Of a DNA stretch of 64,000 nucleotides, positions 43,224 to 51,133 are shown in pieces (positions within the stretch are counted from its first letter, which is position 1; each line of letters opens with the position of its first letter). The stretch is taken from contig PNKX01000016.1 in the NCBI GenBank assembly GCA_013822725.1, positions 1 to 64,000 on the forward strand. The letters run 5' to 3'. A model generated the notes under the pieces. The model saw only the letters and a program-made list of their open reading frames with translations. It was not told the DNA's origin and did not search any database. Origin of the DNA: Pirellula sp. GTDB taxonomy: Bacteria; Planctomycetota; Planctomycetia; Pirellulales; Lacipirellulaceae. The position numbers were made by a program, and so were the translations under genes.

Positions 43224-44897
43224 TCAGACCGGGAAATCCAGCAAAAACTGCTCAAGCAATTTGCGGGGAAATAGGCAAGAAGCGTACTCGCGGGAATTCA
43301 GCACGCGATTGGCCCGCGTCCGCTCGCTGGCAGCGGCGAGGCGGCGTTCAATCGACTCTCGCTCGCCGGCGACGTACGGCTGCAGGGCCAGATTGGCCGC
43401 CGCGATCTCTCGATGCCGCTCACCGGCATTGGCGGGGCTCTTCGCAACGGCGAGCCAGCGACGCTTGCTTTCGGCCGCTGCGGCCACCTCGCCATTAGCG
43501 CCAGGAGCGGCGAAGTCGACATGCTGCTCCGGATGGAATGTCAGCTCCCGGAGCCGCTGCTGCAGCCCCTGCGCTGAGCCGGCGTCGCCGGCGGTGCGGG
43601 CGATCGGCAGGTGGAGCGTCCCCGAGATGGCCGCAAACGCCGGGGGAGCCGTGCCGAAGAACCGCTCGCAGATGGCGTCGGTCGCTTCGTCGTACTTGGC
43701 GCCGCCGATGCCGTGGATGAACAGATCGGCCACGGCCAAGCGGGCGAACATCGTGGTGACGAGCGCCCGCGAGCGGAGTTTAAGACCCTCGGCTTCCCAC
43801 GTCGCCAGCTCGGCCAGCGCCCGGTCGCCGCCATCGTCGCAAACGCACGGCAGGCGGCGCTCGAAGGTTTGGCGGTCGGTGGCCACGAACCCCGCTCCAT
43901 CGCGGCGGAGGTAAAGCGGCCGGCGGCCCGGGGCGTCGGCCGACCAAACCCAGTAGGGGGCTTGGAACCAATCGCCGTCGACCGCCAGGTTCGGCACCGG
44001 CTGGGCGTGGTTGCGGAGCCGATGAACGCGGCGGTATTTGCCCAGGGCGTCGTTGTAGGAGGTGACGAACCGGGGGAGCTCGTTGAACAGGTGGAGCGTG
44101 AACCGTCGGAAGGCCGCGGTTTGGCACATCTCGCTTTGCGGAAGTTCCAGGTTGCGGCGGCTCCACTCGATCTCCGCTAGATGTCGGGCCTGGGCGAGCC
44201 CCAAACCGATCCGCCCTGTCGCGGCGGCCCGCTCCATCGCCAGCGGCCACCACTCGTCGAGCATCCGATCGCTCAGCAGGTTCTTCGACGCGGCGGCCAC
44301 GCGGGTGGGGAACGATCGCCACTGCTCAGGATGAAGGATCGTCCGTTCCTCCCACGGCATCTCGTCGGCGGGGCCGTCGAACTCGACCGATTCCCAGCGC
44401 GGCTCCTCCAGCGTCCCGGCGGGGACGCGAATCGCCGTCGTGCGGCAGGCGTCGCCGTCGATCACCAGGTTGAGCGAAACGGCGCCTTTCGAAGCACACA
44501 ACGCGGCGGCGGCGAAGTTCTTCACCCAGACGCCGGGGTGGACAAGCTCCGGCTGATGGCCGGTAACAATCAGCGGCGAACTGCAAATCCCGCCGGCAAG
44601 CGCTGCGCGAACTCTTTCGCTTTGGCTTTCGGCATCACTGGGGGAAATCCCTCCCCTAGCCCCTCCCTTCAAGGGAGGGGGACTACTGTACGTCGAAACG
44701 TATCCGGCCGCACGCTCCAGGATCTCGCGCCGCGCGTCGACGGCAAAGTCGTTGAGCGGCCGACCCAGCACCGTCAGCGGCGTTTCACGACGCCAAGCGA
44801 CGTTGCCGGCGACGATGCGGCACAACTCGCCCCACGGGGGGGCGATGAGCTTTTGCCCGCTCTCGGCCGGCGCACGATAGCGAGCGTATTGGGCCAC
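43224..44897 (-). CDS. BshC-like protein of uncertain function
   Basis: 557 residues. Near residues 109-130 is VTGHQPELVHPGVWVKNFAAAALC, reminiscent of the VTGQQ-x-GLF-xGP motif of BshC, the cysteine-adding enzyme of bacillithiol biosynthesis. The following LNLVIDGDACRTTAIRVP and helical C-terminal half (RALVTTMFARLAVADLFIHGIGGAKYDEATD) also fit that overall layout. The resemblance is weak, because BshC has QQ where this has HQ, so a related family with another job is possible. An in-frame palindrome (44660-44680) encodes PPPLKGGARGG. The ATG at 44897 is six bases after the glycosyltransferase stop; the three genes form one operon. Confidence 0.55.
   Translation of the reverse strand: MAQYARYRAPAESGQKLIAPPWGELCRIVAGNVAWRRETPLTVLGRPLNDFAVDARREILERAAGYVSTYSSPPPLKGGARGGISPSDAESQSERVRAALAGGICSSPLIVTGHQPELVHPGVWVKNFAAAALCASKGAVSLNLVIDGDACRTTAIRVPAGTLEEPRWESVEFDGPADEMPWEERTILHPEQWRSFPTRVAAASKNLLSDRMLDEWWPLAMERAAATGRIGLGLAQARHLAEIEWSRRNLELPQSEMCQTAAFRRFTLHLFNELPRFVTSYNDALGKYRRVHRLRNHAQPVPNLAVDGDWFQAPYWVWSADAPGRRPLYLRRDGAGFVATDRQTFERRLPCVCDDGGDRALAELATWEAEGLKLRSRALVTTMFARLAVADLFIHGIGGAKYDEATDAICERFFGTAPPAFAAISGTLHLPIARTAGDAGSAQGLQQRLRELTFHPEQHVDFAAPGANGEVAAAAESKRRWLAVAKSPANAGERHREIAAANLALQPYVAGERESIERRLAAASERTRANRVLNSREYASCLFPRKLLEQFLLDFPV
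44660..44680. repeat. Palindrome inside a coding region
   Basis: CCCCTCCCTT, one base, then AAGGGAGGGG, with CCCTCCCCTAGC just upstream. This looks like a dispersed intergenic palindrome, yet here it is translated in frame within the BshC-like gene. Confidence 0.75.
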
Positions 44898-44903
44898 GGC
44901 AGC

Positions 44904-45710
44904 TCAGGAACAACTGGAGGGACAACCCTGATACTGCTCGGTGCAGCGAGGCAGGGCGAGGGGGTTCGACGGCTGCCGCTCGGCACATGCCTTCACGGCC
45001 CGATCGATCACCGCATGATAGTAAGCGAGCCGCTTGGCAGAATCATCAAGGGCCCCGCCGAAGCTCCGCTTCTCGTCGAGGTAGACGAGCGGCACGGCGG
45101 CCTCCACAATCTTCAGCCCTCGGAACGCTGCCTGGACCCAAAACTCCAGCGGCATCGCGTAGCCGGTTTCGGTGAGCTGGAGCCGCTTCAGCGATTCGAC
45201 TTTGTAGGCCTTAAACCCGCAGAAGGCATCGGTCAGCTGCAGGCCGAGCCGGCAGTTGAGTTCGTCGGTCACCTGGACGTTGATCCGCCGCCGGTCGATC
45301 GGTGGGGCGCCGACGGTGCCGTCGAGGCTCAGGTAACGGCTGCCGGAAACCATATCGACGTCGGCACACGCCGCGGCGAGGCTGCTAATCAGTTGCGGTT
45401 CGTGCTGGCCGTCGCAGTCGATCGTCACCAGCACGTCGTAACCATGCTCGATCGCGTAATCAAACGCCGTGTGGAGGGCGGCGCCGTAACCGCGGTTCTG
45501 CGGGTGTGAAACGACGATCACGTCGTCGCGGGTCGCCAGCAATTCGCGGGTACCGTCGGACGAACCGTCGTCGACGACCAACACGTCCTGGGCGTTCCGC
45601 GTCACTTGGTCCAAGACCTCGGTAACGTGGTTGACTTCGTTGTAGACCGGCAGGGCAGTGAGGAAGCGGAGGCCGGCGGGCAGGATGGGGGAGGTTTGGT
45701 GGGCTTCCAT
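44904..45710 (-). CDS. Family 2 glycosyltransferase
   Basis: 268 residues. GT2 signature: LRFLTALPVYNEVNHVTEVLDQV, VLVVDDGSSDGTRELL, QNRGYGAALHTAFDYA, and VTIDCDGQHEPQLISSL with the metal-binding DxD-type region (DCDGQ). The C-terminus is short and no membrane segments are seen, so it resembles the cytosolic dolichol-phosphate-mannose-synthase-like group that moves a sugar to a lipid or polymer carrier. It is the first gene of the minus-strand operon: the next gene starts six bases after its stop. Confidence 0.9.
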   Translation of the reverse strand: MEAHQTSPILPAGLRFLTALPVYNEVNHVTEVLDQVTRNAQDVLVVDDGSSDGTRELLATRDDVIVVSHPQNRGYGAALHTAFDYAIEHGYDVLVTIDCDGQHEPQLISSLAAACADVDMVSGSRYLSLDGTVGAPPIDRRRINVQVTDELNCRLGLQLTDAFCGFKAYKVESLKRLQLTETGYAMPLEFWVQAAFRGLKIVEAAVPLVYLDEKRSFGGALDDSAKRLAYYHAVIDRAVKACAERQPSNPLALPRCTEQYQGCPSSCS

Positions 45711-46851
45711 AGTGGCGGGAACGCGCTAGGGGGGAGTGTGGTGGGCGCCTGACCCGGTTTTGGAGGAACCGAGCCCCCCGGTTTGAAGAACCGGGGGCTA
45801 AGACGCCGGCAAAACAACCTCCGCTGGTACGCTGATCGTGAAGTTTTGGTTCACGCGTCAGCTATCATCGGCACTCCCTGCCGCAAGCTATCGGGCCATT
45901 CTAGACGCCGGCGTAACCGGGTCAACTCGCCCTAAGCGTCGGCGACGTTTGGGGTTCGGGTGGCCGAGGCTGGAGCCGGGAGGGGTGAGCGGTTGGACGC
46001 TTCGCGGCTCGGCGAGAAGCTCGTACTGCGGAGAAATGCGTCGCCGCAGCAACGCACCACAGACGAATGGCGTCAGGGCCTTTCGCAGGTCAGGCACGCG
46101 AGCCGGCCGCCCTTTTCTGCAGGTTTTTTGGGGCTCGTTCGCTTGGCCCACGAAAAACGTCTGCTTTTTGCGAGTCTGCCATGTCTGCCAAGTCTGCCAA
46201 CTGCGGCGCCTCGTTTTTGTTGGCATACTTGAAAAATGCGTCAGCAATTCTGGAGGCTGCAGACGATTTGCGGTGCGCGATTGCCAGACGCACGCTTGGG
46301 TCGCGCCGCGGAGCGGCGAGGGGTGCGTTACCACGCGGAGCGTGGGAACGAGTCGGTTGAATTGTCAAAGATCGGCTGGTGGCGTTCTTGCCTGACGAAG
46401 TCCGCGGCGGAAACTACGTCCACCATGGCGCCGTCAGGCTGGGAGGCCTGACCTACTGCAACCTAACAGGTCGCGCGGCCACTTTCTGCAGGTAGCTGCG
46501 AGAATTCTTGCGAGCCTTGGCGGGGTGGAGAAATTCTCTCGCAGCGGAGCGGAGAGGCGGAGGCAGGTCACCCTTTACTGACTATGAGTCCTGCCCCCTT
46601 AGATTCCTCGGCGATCATCGCCACGACGGTAGTTGCTGGGTTGACGGGGAAGGCGGTGGGGCCGTAAGGCGGCAGCTTAAACCAACCACCCCACTGTGAA
46701 GGCACCAGACTCCCCATGGAGTACAGCAGCGATGAACCATTTCCAAAATCATGGCGTCGGTCCAGTGTCGGCGGTATGATCTAGCACGTGAAGGCGACGC
46801 ATCGTGTATCCTTCTGTATTCATATTTATTTGTCTTGCTTGGAGCAGCCTA
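45711..46851. other. Gap made of dispersed repeats, no credible gene
   Basis: It holds a hairpin at 45772-45799 (AGCCCCCCGG/CCGGGGGCT type arms), a tandem of GTCTGCCAA-like units near 46172-46201, and two hairpin motifs at 46304-46318 (CGCCGCGGAGCGGCG) and 46331-46345 (CCACGCGGAGCGTGG). A copy of a GAGTCCTG(A/C)CCC REP-like element lies at 46586-46605. The long frame 45838-46395 runs through these repeats and is not called. Confidence 0.55.
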
Positions 46852-47802
46852 ATGATGAAGATCTTCCGAGGATCAGTTTTTGTGCTACTCGGCGTCGTAG
46901 CGTGTTCATGTAGCCGGCCATCATTCGCAGATAATCTGCTGGCGTCGTGGGTTGACGCTCCAGGCCAGAAATTCTCTCGCGTCGAGATCTATCGCGACTC
47001 GGTCCCCAAAGTCGACCTCAATTTTTCGGATTTAGCGATTGCTGTTGCTATCGATCCTAACGGCGACCTCTACGTTGTCTCTCTAGCGTCGGCGCAAATT
47101 CAAAAATATAGCTCCGCGGGACTTCCGCAAGGCGTCTTTGCAACGGCGTCGCTACCGCTATACGGCGGGGGAGTCGCTTTCAACGCTGCGGGCAACTTGT
47201 TCGTGGCCACCACAGATATGTTCCGTCCCAACCTAACGAGCAGCATCGAGCAGTATGCAAGCAATGGAGCCCAACTCGGCATGTTTGCAGCTGCTGCGCC
47301 CGGCGTTCACGTCGACATGGCAATCGATAGGGACGGGCACGTTTACTTGACGACCGTTAACTCCAGCATCCAACGCTTCGGCAGCGACGGCACGTTGCTC
47401 AACACATTTGCAACAGGGGGGAAGCTGAATTCTCTGGCGCTCGACAGCCAAAGTAGCGTGTACGCCGTTATCAACAATTCGTCTGTCGTTGCATTTTCCA
47501 GCAGCGGCGCTCCGCTTGGAACCATTGTCTCCGGAGTTGGCTTTATTCAATCTATTGCAGTTGATTCCGACGACGTTCTCTATGTCGGCGGCGGCGTCGA
47601 GTTTGCGTCGCAAGGTTTTATCAAGAAGTATTCTCCCAGCGGTACGTTTCTCGGCGATTTCGTGAGCGGACAGCCGGGTATTCCACTCGACCTTTCTTTT
47701 GCCGCGCCCGTTCCGGAACCTGGGACGCTGACGCTATGCGTATTCGTCGGAGGGTGCGCGTTGGCACTAAGTAGGCGATGGCAATTCGGCTCAGAACACT
47801 GA
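46852..47802 (+). CDS. NHL-like beta-propeller PEP-CTERM protein
   Basis: The double ATG at 46852/46855 is preferred over the GTG at 46804 because it gives a clean signal peptide (MMKIFRGSVFVLLGVVACSC...). About 316 residues. The body has six repeats of NHL-like text (AVAIDPNGDLYVVSLASAQIQKYS, GVAFNAAGNLFVAT, DMAIDRDGHVYLTTVNSSIQRFG, SLALDSQSSVYAVINNSSVVAFS, SIAVDSDDVLYVGG), so a beta-propeller is likely. VPEPGTLTLCVFVGGCALAL and a basic tail form the PEP-CTERM signal. It is an exported surface protein of unknown binding role. Its stop is two bases before a REP-like sequence. Confidence 0.85.
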   Translation: MMKIFRGSVFVLLGVVACSCSRPSFADNLLASWVDAPGQKFSRVEIYRDSVPKVDLNFSDLAIAVAIDPNGDLYVVSLASAQIQKYSSAGLPQGVFATASLPLYGGGVAFNAAGNLFVATTDMFRPNLTSSIEQYASNGAQLGMFAAAAPGVHVDMAIDRDGHVYLTTVNSSIQRFGSDGTLLNTFATGGKLNSLALDSQSSVYAVINNSSVVAFSSSGAPLGTIVSGVGFIQSIAVDSDDVLYVGGGVEFASQGFIKKYSPSGTFLGDFVSGQPGIPLDLSFAAPVPEPGTLTLCVFVGGCALALSRRWQFGSEH

Positions 47803-47804
47803 CC

Positions 47805-47823
47805 AAAGGGGTCGGGACTCAAT
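47805..47823 (-). repeat. Left REP-like flank of the RAYT relic (inverted)
   Basis: On the minus strand it reads ATTGAGTCCCGACCCCTTT, an inverted match to the GAGTCC(T)GACCC element at 48197-48209. Confidence 0.6.
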
Positions 47824-47860
47824 GCTTGATTGTCTATTTAATAGATGGCAATATGTCGGC

Positions 47861-48205
47861 ATGCCCCGACCGCCACGCGCCGATGAAGCCAACGCACTCT
47901 ACCATATGCCCTAAACCGCGGCAAAGGACGGGCGCCTCTTTCGCAGACAGGCCGATTACGAAGCCTCCGAACGGATTCTTGCAGAAGGACTCGCACGCTA
48001 CGACCTGCAGTTACTCTGCTTTCAACTGATGCCGAACCACTAGCATCTGGTCGTCAGACCCGCGCAGAACGGCGCGATGAGCCAGTTCCTGCGGTGGGTC
48101 ATAGCCACGCGTACGATGCGTTACCACGACCATGACCGAACGTCGGGTCAAGAGCACGTCTATCAGGTGAGGTTCTTGGACGAAGCGGGCGACAATGAGT
48201 CCTGA
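47861..48205 (+). pseudogene. REP-associated tyrosine transposase (RAYT, Y1) remnant
   Basis: The 115-codon frame reads MPRPPRADEANALYH, a stop, then ADYEASERILAEGLARYDLQLLCFQLMPNH, a stop, HLVVRPAQNGAMSQFLRWVIATRTMRYHDH..., and ends QVRFLDEAGDNES. This is the N-terminal part of a Y1/IS200-like RAYT. The HUH metal motif MPNHWHLVV is broken because TGG has become TAG, the second in-frame stop. The region around the first stop (usually LNRGN) also differs. It is therefore inactive. REP-like sequences flank it in inverted orientation, as usual for RAYT units. Confidence 0.88.
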
Positions 48206-48235
48206 CCCGTTAGATTTGTCTGACCCGTTAGATTT
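48197..48235 (+). repeat. Right REP-like flank with a tandem duplicate
   Basis: GAGTCCTGACCC begins at 48197, partly inside the RAYT end. CTGACCCGTTAGATTT occurs at 48202-48217 and again at 48220-48235. Confidence 0.75.
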
Positions 48236-48386
48236 CTCGATCCGCGCGCCGCATTCGCTGTTTAGAACGCTGCGAGTGTGACAAATCTGCAATTGCAAAC
48301 TGCCAGCTGATTATTAGCATGGCGTCCAATCTGGAATGCTCTAGGGTGGGGGCATGGTGCTCCTGCCTCCTTCGAAAGATCGCGTC

Positions 48387-48572
48387 ATGCTGACCGAACG
48401 CCCTTTTTCTCTGGAAAGACTTCCGGGCGATCCCGATGCTGCCGCGATTGCGGTACTGACGTTGGCGATTAGAGCACGTTGGTCAGTTCGAGAACTCGCG
48501 AAGAGAACGCGAGTTGACTTTCGGCCTGAGGCTGCCGACTACCCGCGCGTGATTGCCGTCGCCTTCGAATAG
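48387..48572 (+). CDS. Small hypothetical protein, weak
   Basis: 61 residues from MLTERPFSLERLPGDPDAAAIAVLTLAIRARWSVRELAKRTRV; the frame opens at 48354. The middle reads like a helical protein. It has no ribosome binding site, family or clear neighbours on the same strand. It could be a chance frame. The rest of 48236-48650 holds nothing I recognise. Confidence 0.25.
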   Translation: MLTERPFSLERLPGDPDAAAIAVLTLAIRARWSVRELAKRTRVDFRPEAADYPRVIAVAFE

Positions 48573-48650
48573 CTAGCGTTTCGTTCGTACCCTCACGGCA
48601 AATTAGCTAGCGATCCTTCGCTAGCGATCCAAAGTCCTACGGAATGTCGC

Positions 48651-48806
48651 ATGATCAAGGGCAGTCTCATCGCCAGCATTATCATTGGTTCAGTGGCAAC
48701 GGCTGCGAGTCTTTCGTACCTGCTCAACGCGCCATTTCCGTCAGCAGGCTGGATTGTTTGTGCAGTCATTGGAGCGTTTGCAGTCATCACGGTCGAACAG
48801 AGCTGA
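48651..48806 (+). CDS. Small two-span membrane protein
   Basis: A 51-residue frame, MIKGSLIASIIIGSVATAASLSYLL...SAGWIVCAVIGAFAVITVEQS. Two hydrophobic segments (about 5-24 and 31-47) suggest a small membrane protein. The ribosome binding site is weak. I do not recognise the family. It abuts the minus-strand gene ending at 48812. Confidence 0.5.
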   Translation: MIKGSLIASIIIGSVATAASLSYLLNAPFPSAGWIVCAVIGAFAVITVEQS

Positions 48807-48811
48807 TTTGC

Positions 48812-49042
48812 TTAATGTATTCGCTTGCGCCGATTGGGCGGGCTGAGGTTACGCAATCGCTCGAGTCGAGCTTCTTCGGCGCTCCGCCGAGAAACGTACC
48901 CAGTCCGCTTGGCGAGGGCGCGTAGCATGGAGCTGAACGCATGGGGGAATCGCCACAGTGCGAATGCGATGAGAATAGCGCCGATACCAAGCGTTCTCTG
49001 AAGCAGCGACCAGTTTTCAATAGCTTGCCATATGTTCATCAC
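48812..49042 (-). CDS. Small single-span membrane protein
   Basis: 76 residues from a GTG at 49042 (ATG three bases on), with GGAGG ten bases upstream. The text NWSLLQRTLGIGAILIAFALWRFPHAF is a membrane segment. A basic tail (AKRTGYVSRRSAEEARLERLRNLSPPNRRKRIH) follows, probably cytoplasmic. No family recognised. It is the last gene of the minus-strand small-gene cluster. Confidence 0.6.
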   Translation of the reverse strand: MMNIWQAIENWSLLQRTLGIGAILIAFALWRFPHAFSSMLRALAKRTGYVSRRSAEEARLERLRNLSPPNRRKRIH

Positions 49043-49102
49043 TTCAAAGTAACCTCCACTGCGCTCTCGGTCGTTCTATTTCTAGCGGCCGCTTAAAAAT
49101 TT

Positions 49103-49348
49103 TCAGAGGCTTTTACGGCAGAGCGGGCAGATCCACTTCTGCTCGCGGGTCGATAAGATCCCGCGCATCGCCGCCGATAAGATGCTTTGTTCGCGTCCCA
49201 AGTGAAAATCGTGAACTGCGCTCCGCACCCAGTTGATTGCCGCGGCGGCCCGCCCGAGCTGACCGTCACTGAGTTGCATGTCGGTCAACTCGGGGTTGCT
49301 AAGGAGTAGGCGGAATTCGTCCGAGGACCATTCTGATTCGCGTTTCAT
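49103..49348 (-). CDS. Small DNA-binding-like protein with CxxC
   Basis: The ATG at 49348 (MKRESEWSSDEFRLLLSNPELTD) is preferred: the longer frame to 49414 would run through a terminator-like hairpin. 81 residues. The W-x2-(D/E)-E-F-x2-L-L...PELTD...LGRAAAAINWVRSAVHDFHLG pattern resembles small SANT/Myb-like or homing-endonuclease-associated DNA-binding proteins of phages. WICPLCRKSL at the end could be half of a zinc site. The function is inferred from that pattern only. Confidence 0.5.
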   Translation of the reverse strand: MKRESEWSSDEFRLLLSNPELTDMQLSDGQLGRAAAAINWVRSAVHDFHLGREQSILSAAMRGILSTREQKWICPLCRKSL

Positions 49349-49383
49349 AAGATCGTTTCGCGTTGGAGGAAGCTTCGGCGCAT

Positions 49384-49421
49384 AAAAAAAGCGCTGCATG
49401 ATCAATCGCACCACGCAGCGC
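49384..49421 (-). terminator. Intrinsic terminator (minus strand)
   Basis: Read on the minus strand: GCGCTGC stem, a 17-base loop, GCAGCGC, then seven T. The stem is at 49391-49421 and the T-run at 49384-49390. It ends the minus-strand operon 51133-49574. Confidence 0.7.
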
Positions 49422-49573
49422 CCAGTTTCGCAGTTGCCGCAAACCTTTAAGAACCTCGGCGTTCGCTCCTGCGGCCTGCACTATAGCACGCCCAGCAGAG
49501 CAACAGTCTGACAATCAAAGAACATGGCCGATAAACAGGCCGTTGCCCGCGGTCTTGTCGCTAGCGCCGATCG

Positions 49574-49759
49574 TCACGCGATCAGCCAAAGCGCGCTCAG
49601 CAGCGACAGGGCCAGCGTTGCAACTCCTAGCGCCCGAATCCAATGGCCTCGGCGTTCGGGCTCAATGATCCAGTCGATGGTGGAAATCAGCGAAACTGCG
49701 CCGGTCCACATCAGCAGCCACAGCACGATCTGAATCGTGATCGCAGTCAGCGTACGCAT
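49574..49759 (-). CDS. Small two-span membrane protein
   Basis: 61 residues, MRTLTAITIQIVLWLLMWTGAVSLISTIDWIIEP...WIRALGVATLALSLLSALWLIA. The two hydrophobic segments are clear. GGAGG eight bases before the ATG supports it as a real gene. No family recognised. It is the last gene before the terminator. Confidence 0.65.
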   Translation of the reverse strand: MRTLTAITIQIVLWLLMWTGAVSLISTIDWIIEPERRGHWIRALGVATLALSLLSALWLIA

Positions 49760-49777
49760 CGTTCGACCTCCGCCGCG

Positions 49778-49978
49778 TCACCTGTGCGACTTGAGCACGA
49801 TATTACAACTTTGGCTTGCGTCGTCAAAATCGAGTTCAACGAGTTCGGCCGACAATTGAGCTAGGATCTGGCCGACCCGCGTCTCGACGATTGAATGATC
49901 CGTTCCGTCGCGGGTGACGAACTCCAGCACAATGGCGCGGAGCGTGGACGGCCGAAGTTGCATGTGCGGAACGATCAT
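49778..49978 (-). CDS. UPF0270 (YheU)-like small protein
   Basis: 66 residues: MIVPHMQLRPSTLRAIVLEFVTRDGTDHSIVETRVGQILAQLSAELVELDFDDASQSCNIVLKSH. The start (M(I/L)(V/I)P..L.P.TL...(I/V).EFV.R.GTD) and the overall length match UPF0270, typified by E. coli YheU. The function is unknown in the family. It is odd here because UPF0270 is mainly a gammaproteobacterial family. It is in a minus-strand run of small genes. Confidence 0.6.
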   Translation of the reverse strand: MIVPHMQLRPSTLRAIVLEFVTRDGTDHSIVETRVGQILAQLSAELVELDFDDASQSCNIVLKSHR

Positions 49979-50018
49979 GTCGAACTGCGGCGGAGCCCTG
50001 TACTCGATCGCGTTTGCG

Positions 50019-50312
50019 TCACTGCATGCCTAGGCGTTGAAGTTTATCAACAGCGATCATGTAGTCGCCTGTGGCGTCCAGAAACTCTTGATTGGCTCCG
50101 CCCCAGTCCGCCCAACTTTGCGCCGCCATCCCCCGTTGTTCGTCAGCCTCTTCGTTTGTCGTCGCTGCATGTGCCAAGCGGTCGTGCTCCTGCGCTGTAT
50201 TTCTAGCGGAGCACATCACGGCTGCCGCCGATCGGAATCGCTGAAAAGCGGTCTCGCGCGAAGTTTGCAGTTCGTTGGCGGATGGTTCCATGGATTGCAC
50301 GCCGAACGTCAT
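50019..50312 (-). CDS. Small hypothetical protein, translationally coupled
   Basis: 97 residues starting MTFGVQSMEPSANELQTSRETAFQRFRSAAAVMCSARNTA. Helical and charged, with no recognised family. Its ATG overlaps the TGA of the upstream 50309-50542 gene as ATGA, so the two are probably coupled. Confidence 0.5.
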   Translation of the reverse strand: MTFGVQSMEPSANELQTSRETAFQRFRSAAAVMCSARNTAQEHDRLAHAATTNEEADEQRGMAAQSWADWGGANQEFLDATGDYMIAVDKLQRLGMQ

Positions 50313-50542
50313 CGTCTCGACCGTTGAATGGCTTGGCTGACGAGTCGCTGATGCTTGCCAAGAGAATACCGCTGGCAGGCGTCTTTGATGAGATACAACT
50401 GAAGTTCCGCGATGCCCGCGGCGGAAGCGGGATCGACCTCAATCGACCTCGCCTGCATGAGCAGCGTTCGATCGTCCGCGCTCTCACACTGAACGTGCCG
50501 GCCGGCGATCTGAATTTGACGAGGGTGTTCTAGCTTCTGCAC
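50309..50542 (-). CDS. Small hypothetical protein
   Basis: 77 residues from a GTG at 50542, with GGAG about ten bases upstream. The text MQKLEHPRQIQIAGRHVQCESADDRTLLMQARSIEVDPASAAGIAELQLYLIKDACQRYSLGKHQ fits a small soluble protein. No family recognised. It overlaps the next gene by four bases (ATGA). Confidence 0.5.
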   Translation of the reverse strand: MQKLEHPRQIQIAGRHVQCESADDRTLLMQARSIEVDPASAAGIAELQLYLIKDACQRYSLGKHQRLVSQAIQRSRR

Positions 50543-50565
50543 GAAAACTCCGAGTTGACTTGGGG

Positions 50566-50742
50566 CTAAGCCGATTGCCGGGGCTTGGCGGTATTGATCT
50601 TGATCTGATCGACCACGCCGCCGATTCGCTCGCCCGTCGATTGGAATTGTTCCAGGAGCTCGATGATGCGATCCAGTTTTAAGCCATTCGCCTTCAGCTC
50701 CGCAGACAACGACTCTGGCAAGTCATGCGGGTCAGTTGGCAT
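50566..50742 (-). CDS. Small helical hypothetical protein
   Basis: 58 residues from the ATG at 50742 (MPTDPHDLPESLSAELKANGLKLDRIIELLEQFQSTGERIGGVVDQIKI). GAGG lies about nine bases upstream; the frame also opens 14 codons earlier. A helical segment LKLDRIIELLEQF could form a coiled coil. It overlaps the upstream gene by 11 bases. Confidence 0.5.
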   Translation of the reverse strand: MPTDPHDLPESLSAELKANGLKLDRIIELLEQFQSTGERIGGVVDQIKINTAKPRQSA

Positions 50743-51133
50743 CAACGACCTCGCTCGCTTGAGTAGCGAGCGGACGAGCTTCACCGCGAGCCATGGCCGC
50801 CGCCTCTTTCATCAGTCGACCGGCGGCGCACTCTCCGACTTGGTGACCAATCATCACCACTGCTTCGTCGAGCTCTCTGGCAACTTCTTTGCCGGTTCGC
50901 TCGCCTTTAAGGACGGCGTCGGCGATCAAGACGTTGTGAGAGATATAGCGGGCGTCTTGCTCTTTGCGGCACGTATGCCACTGATCACCATCCAAGAGAA
51001 CTTGCCAGCCAACCGTGGCTAAATGGCGGATAGTGATGGGGAGTTCGTCGGGCATGCGGTATCCAGGGGGATTGAAAGACTCGCGCAGCTTGACAGTTCT
51101 TTCGTAAAACGTCCATACCGGCAATGGCGACAC
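50732..51133 (-). CDS. Hypothetical protein heading the minus-strand small-gene operon
   Basis: 133 residues from a GTG at 51133, with GAGGGGG about eight bases upstream. The start reads MSPLPVWTFYERTVKLRESFNPPGY. The centre (HLATVGWQVLLDGDQWHTCRKEQDARYISHNVLIADAVLKG) and the C-terminal helix (KEVARELDEAVVMIGHQVGECAAGRLMKEAAAMARGE) look like a real protein. No family recognised. It is the first of five closely packed minus-strand genes that run to the terminator at 49384. Confidence 0.55.
   Translation of the reverse strand: MSPLPVWTFYERTVKLRESFNPPGYRMPDELPITIRHLATVGWQVLLDGDQWHTCRKEQDARYISHNVLIADAVLKGERTGKEVARELDEAVVMIGHQVGECAAGRLMKEAAAMARGEARPLATQASEVVDAN

Noticed and set aside
44181..45509. 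442-residue plus-strand frame
   Set aside because: Antisense of the BshC-like and glycosyltransferase genes.
45838..46395. 185-residue plus-strand frame
   Set aside because: It runs through several dispersed repeat motifs, with no ribosome binding site and no family.
49103..49414. Longer start for the small DNA-binding-like gene (to 49414)
   Set aside because: It would run through a terminator-like hairpin with a T-run; the ATG at 49348 avoids it.
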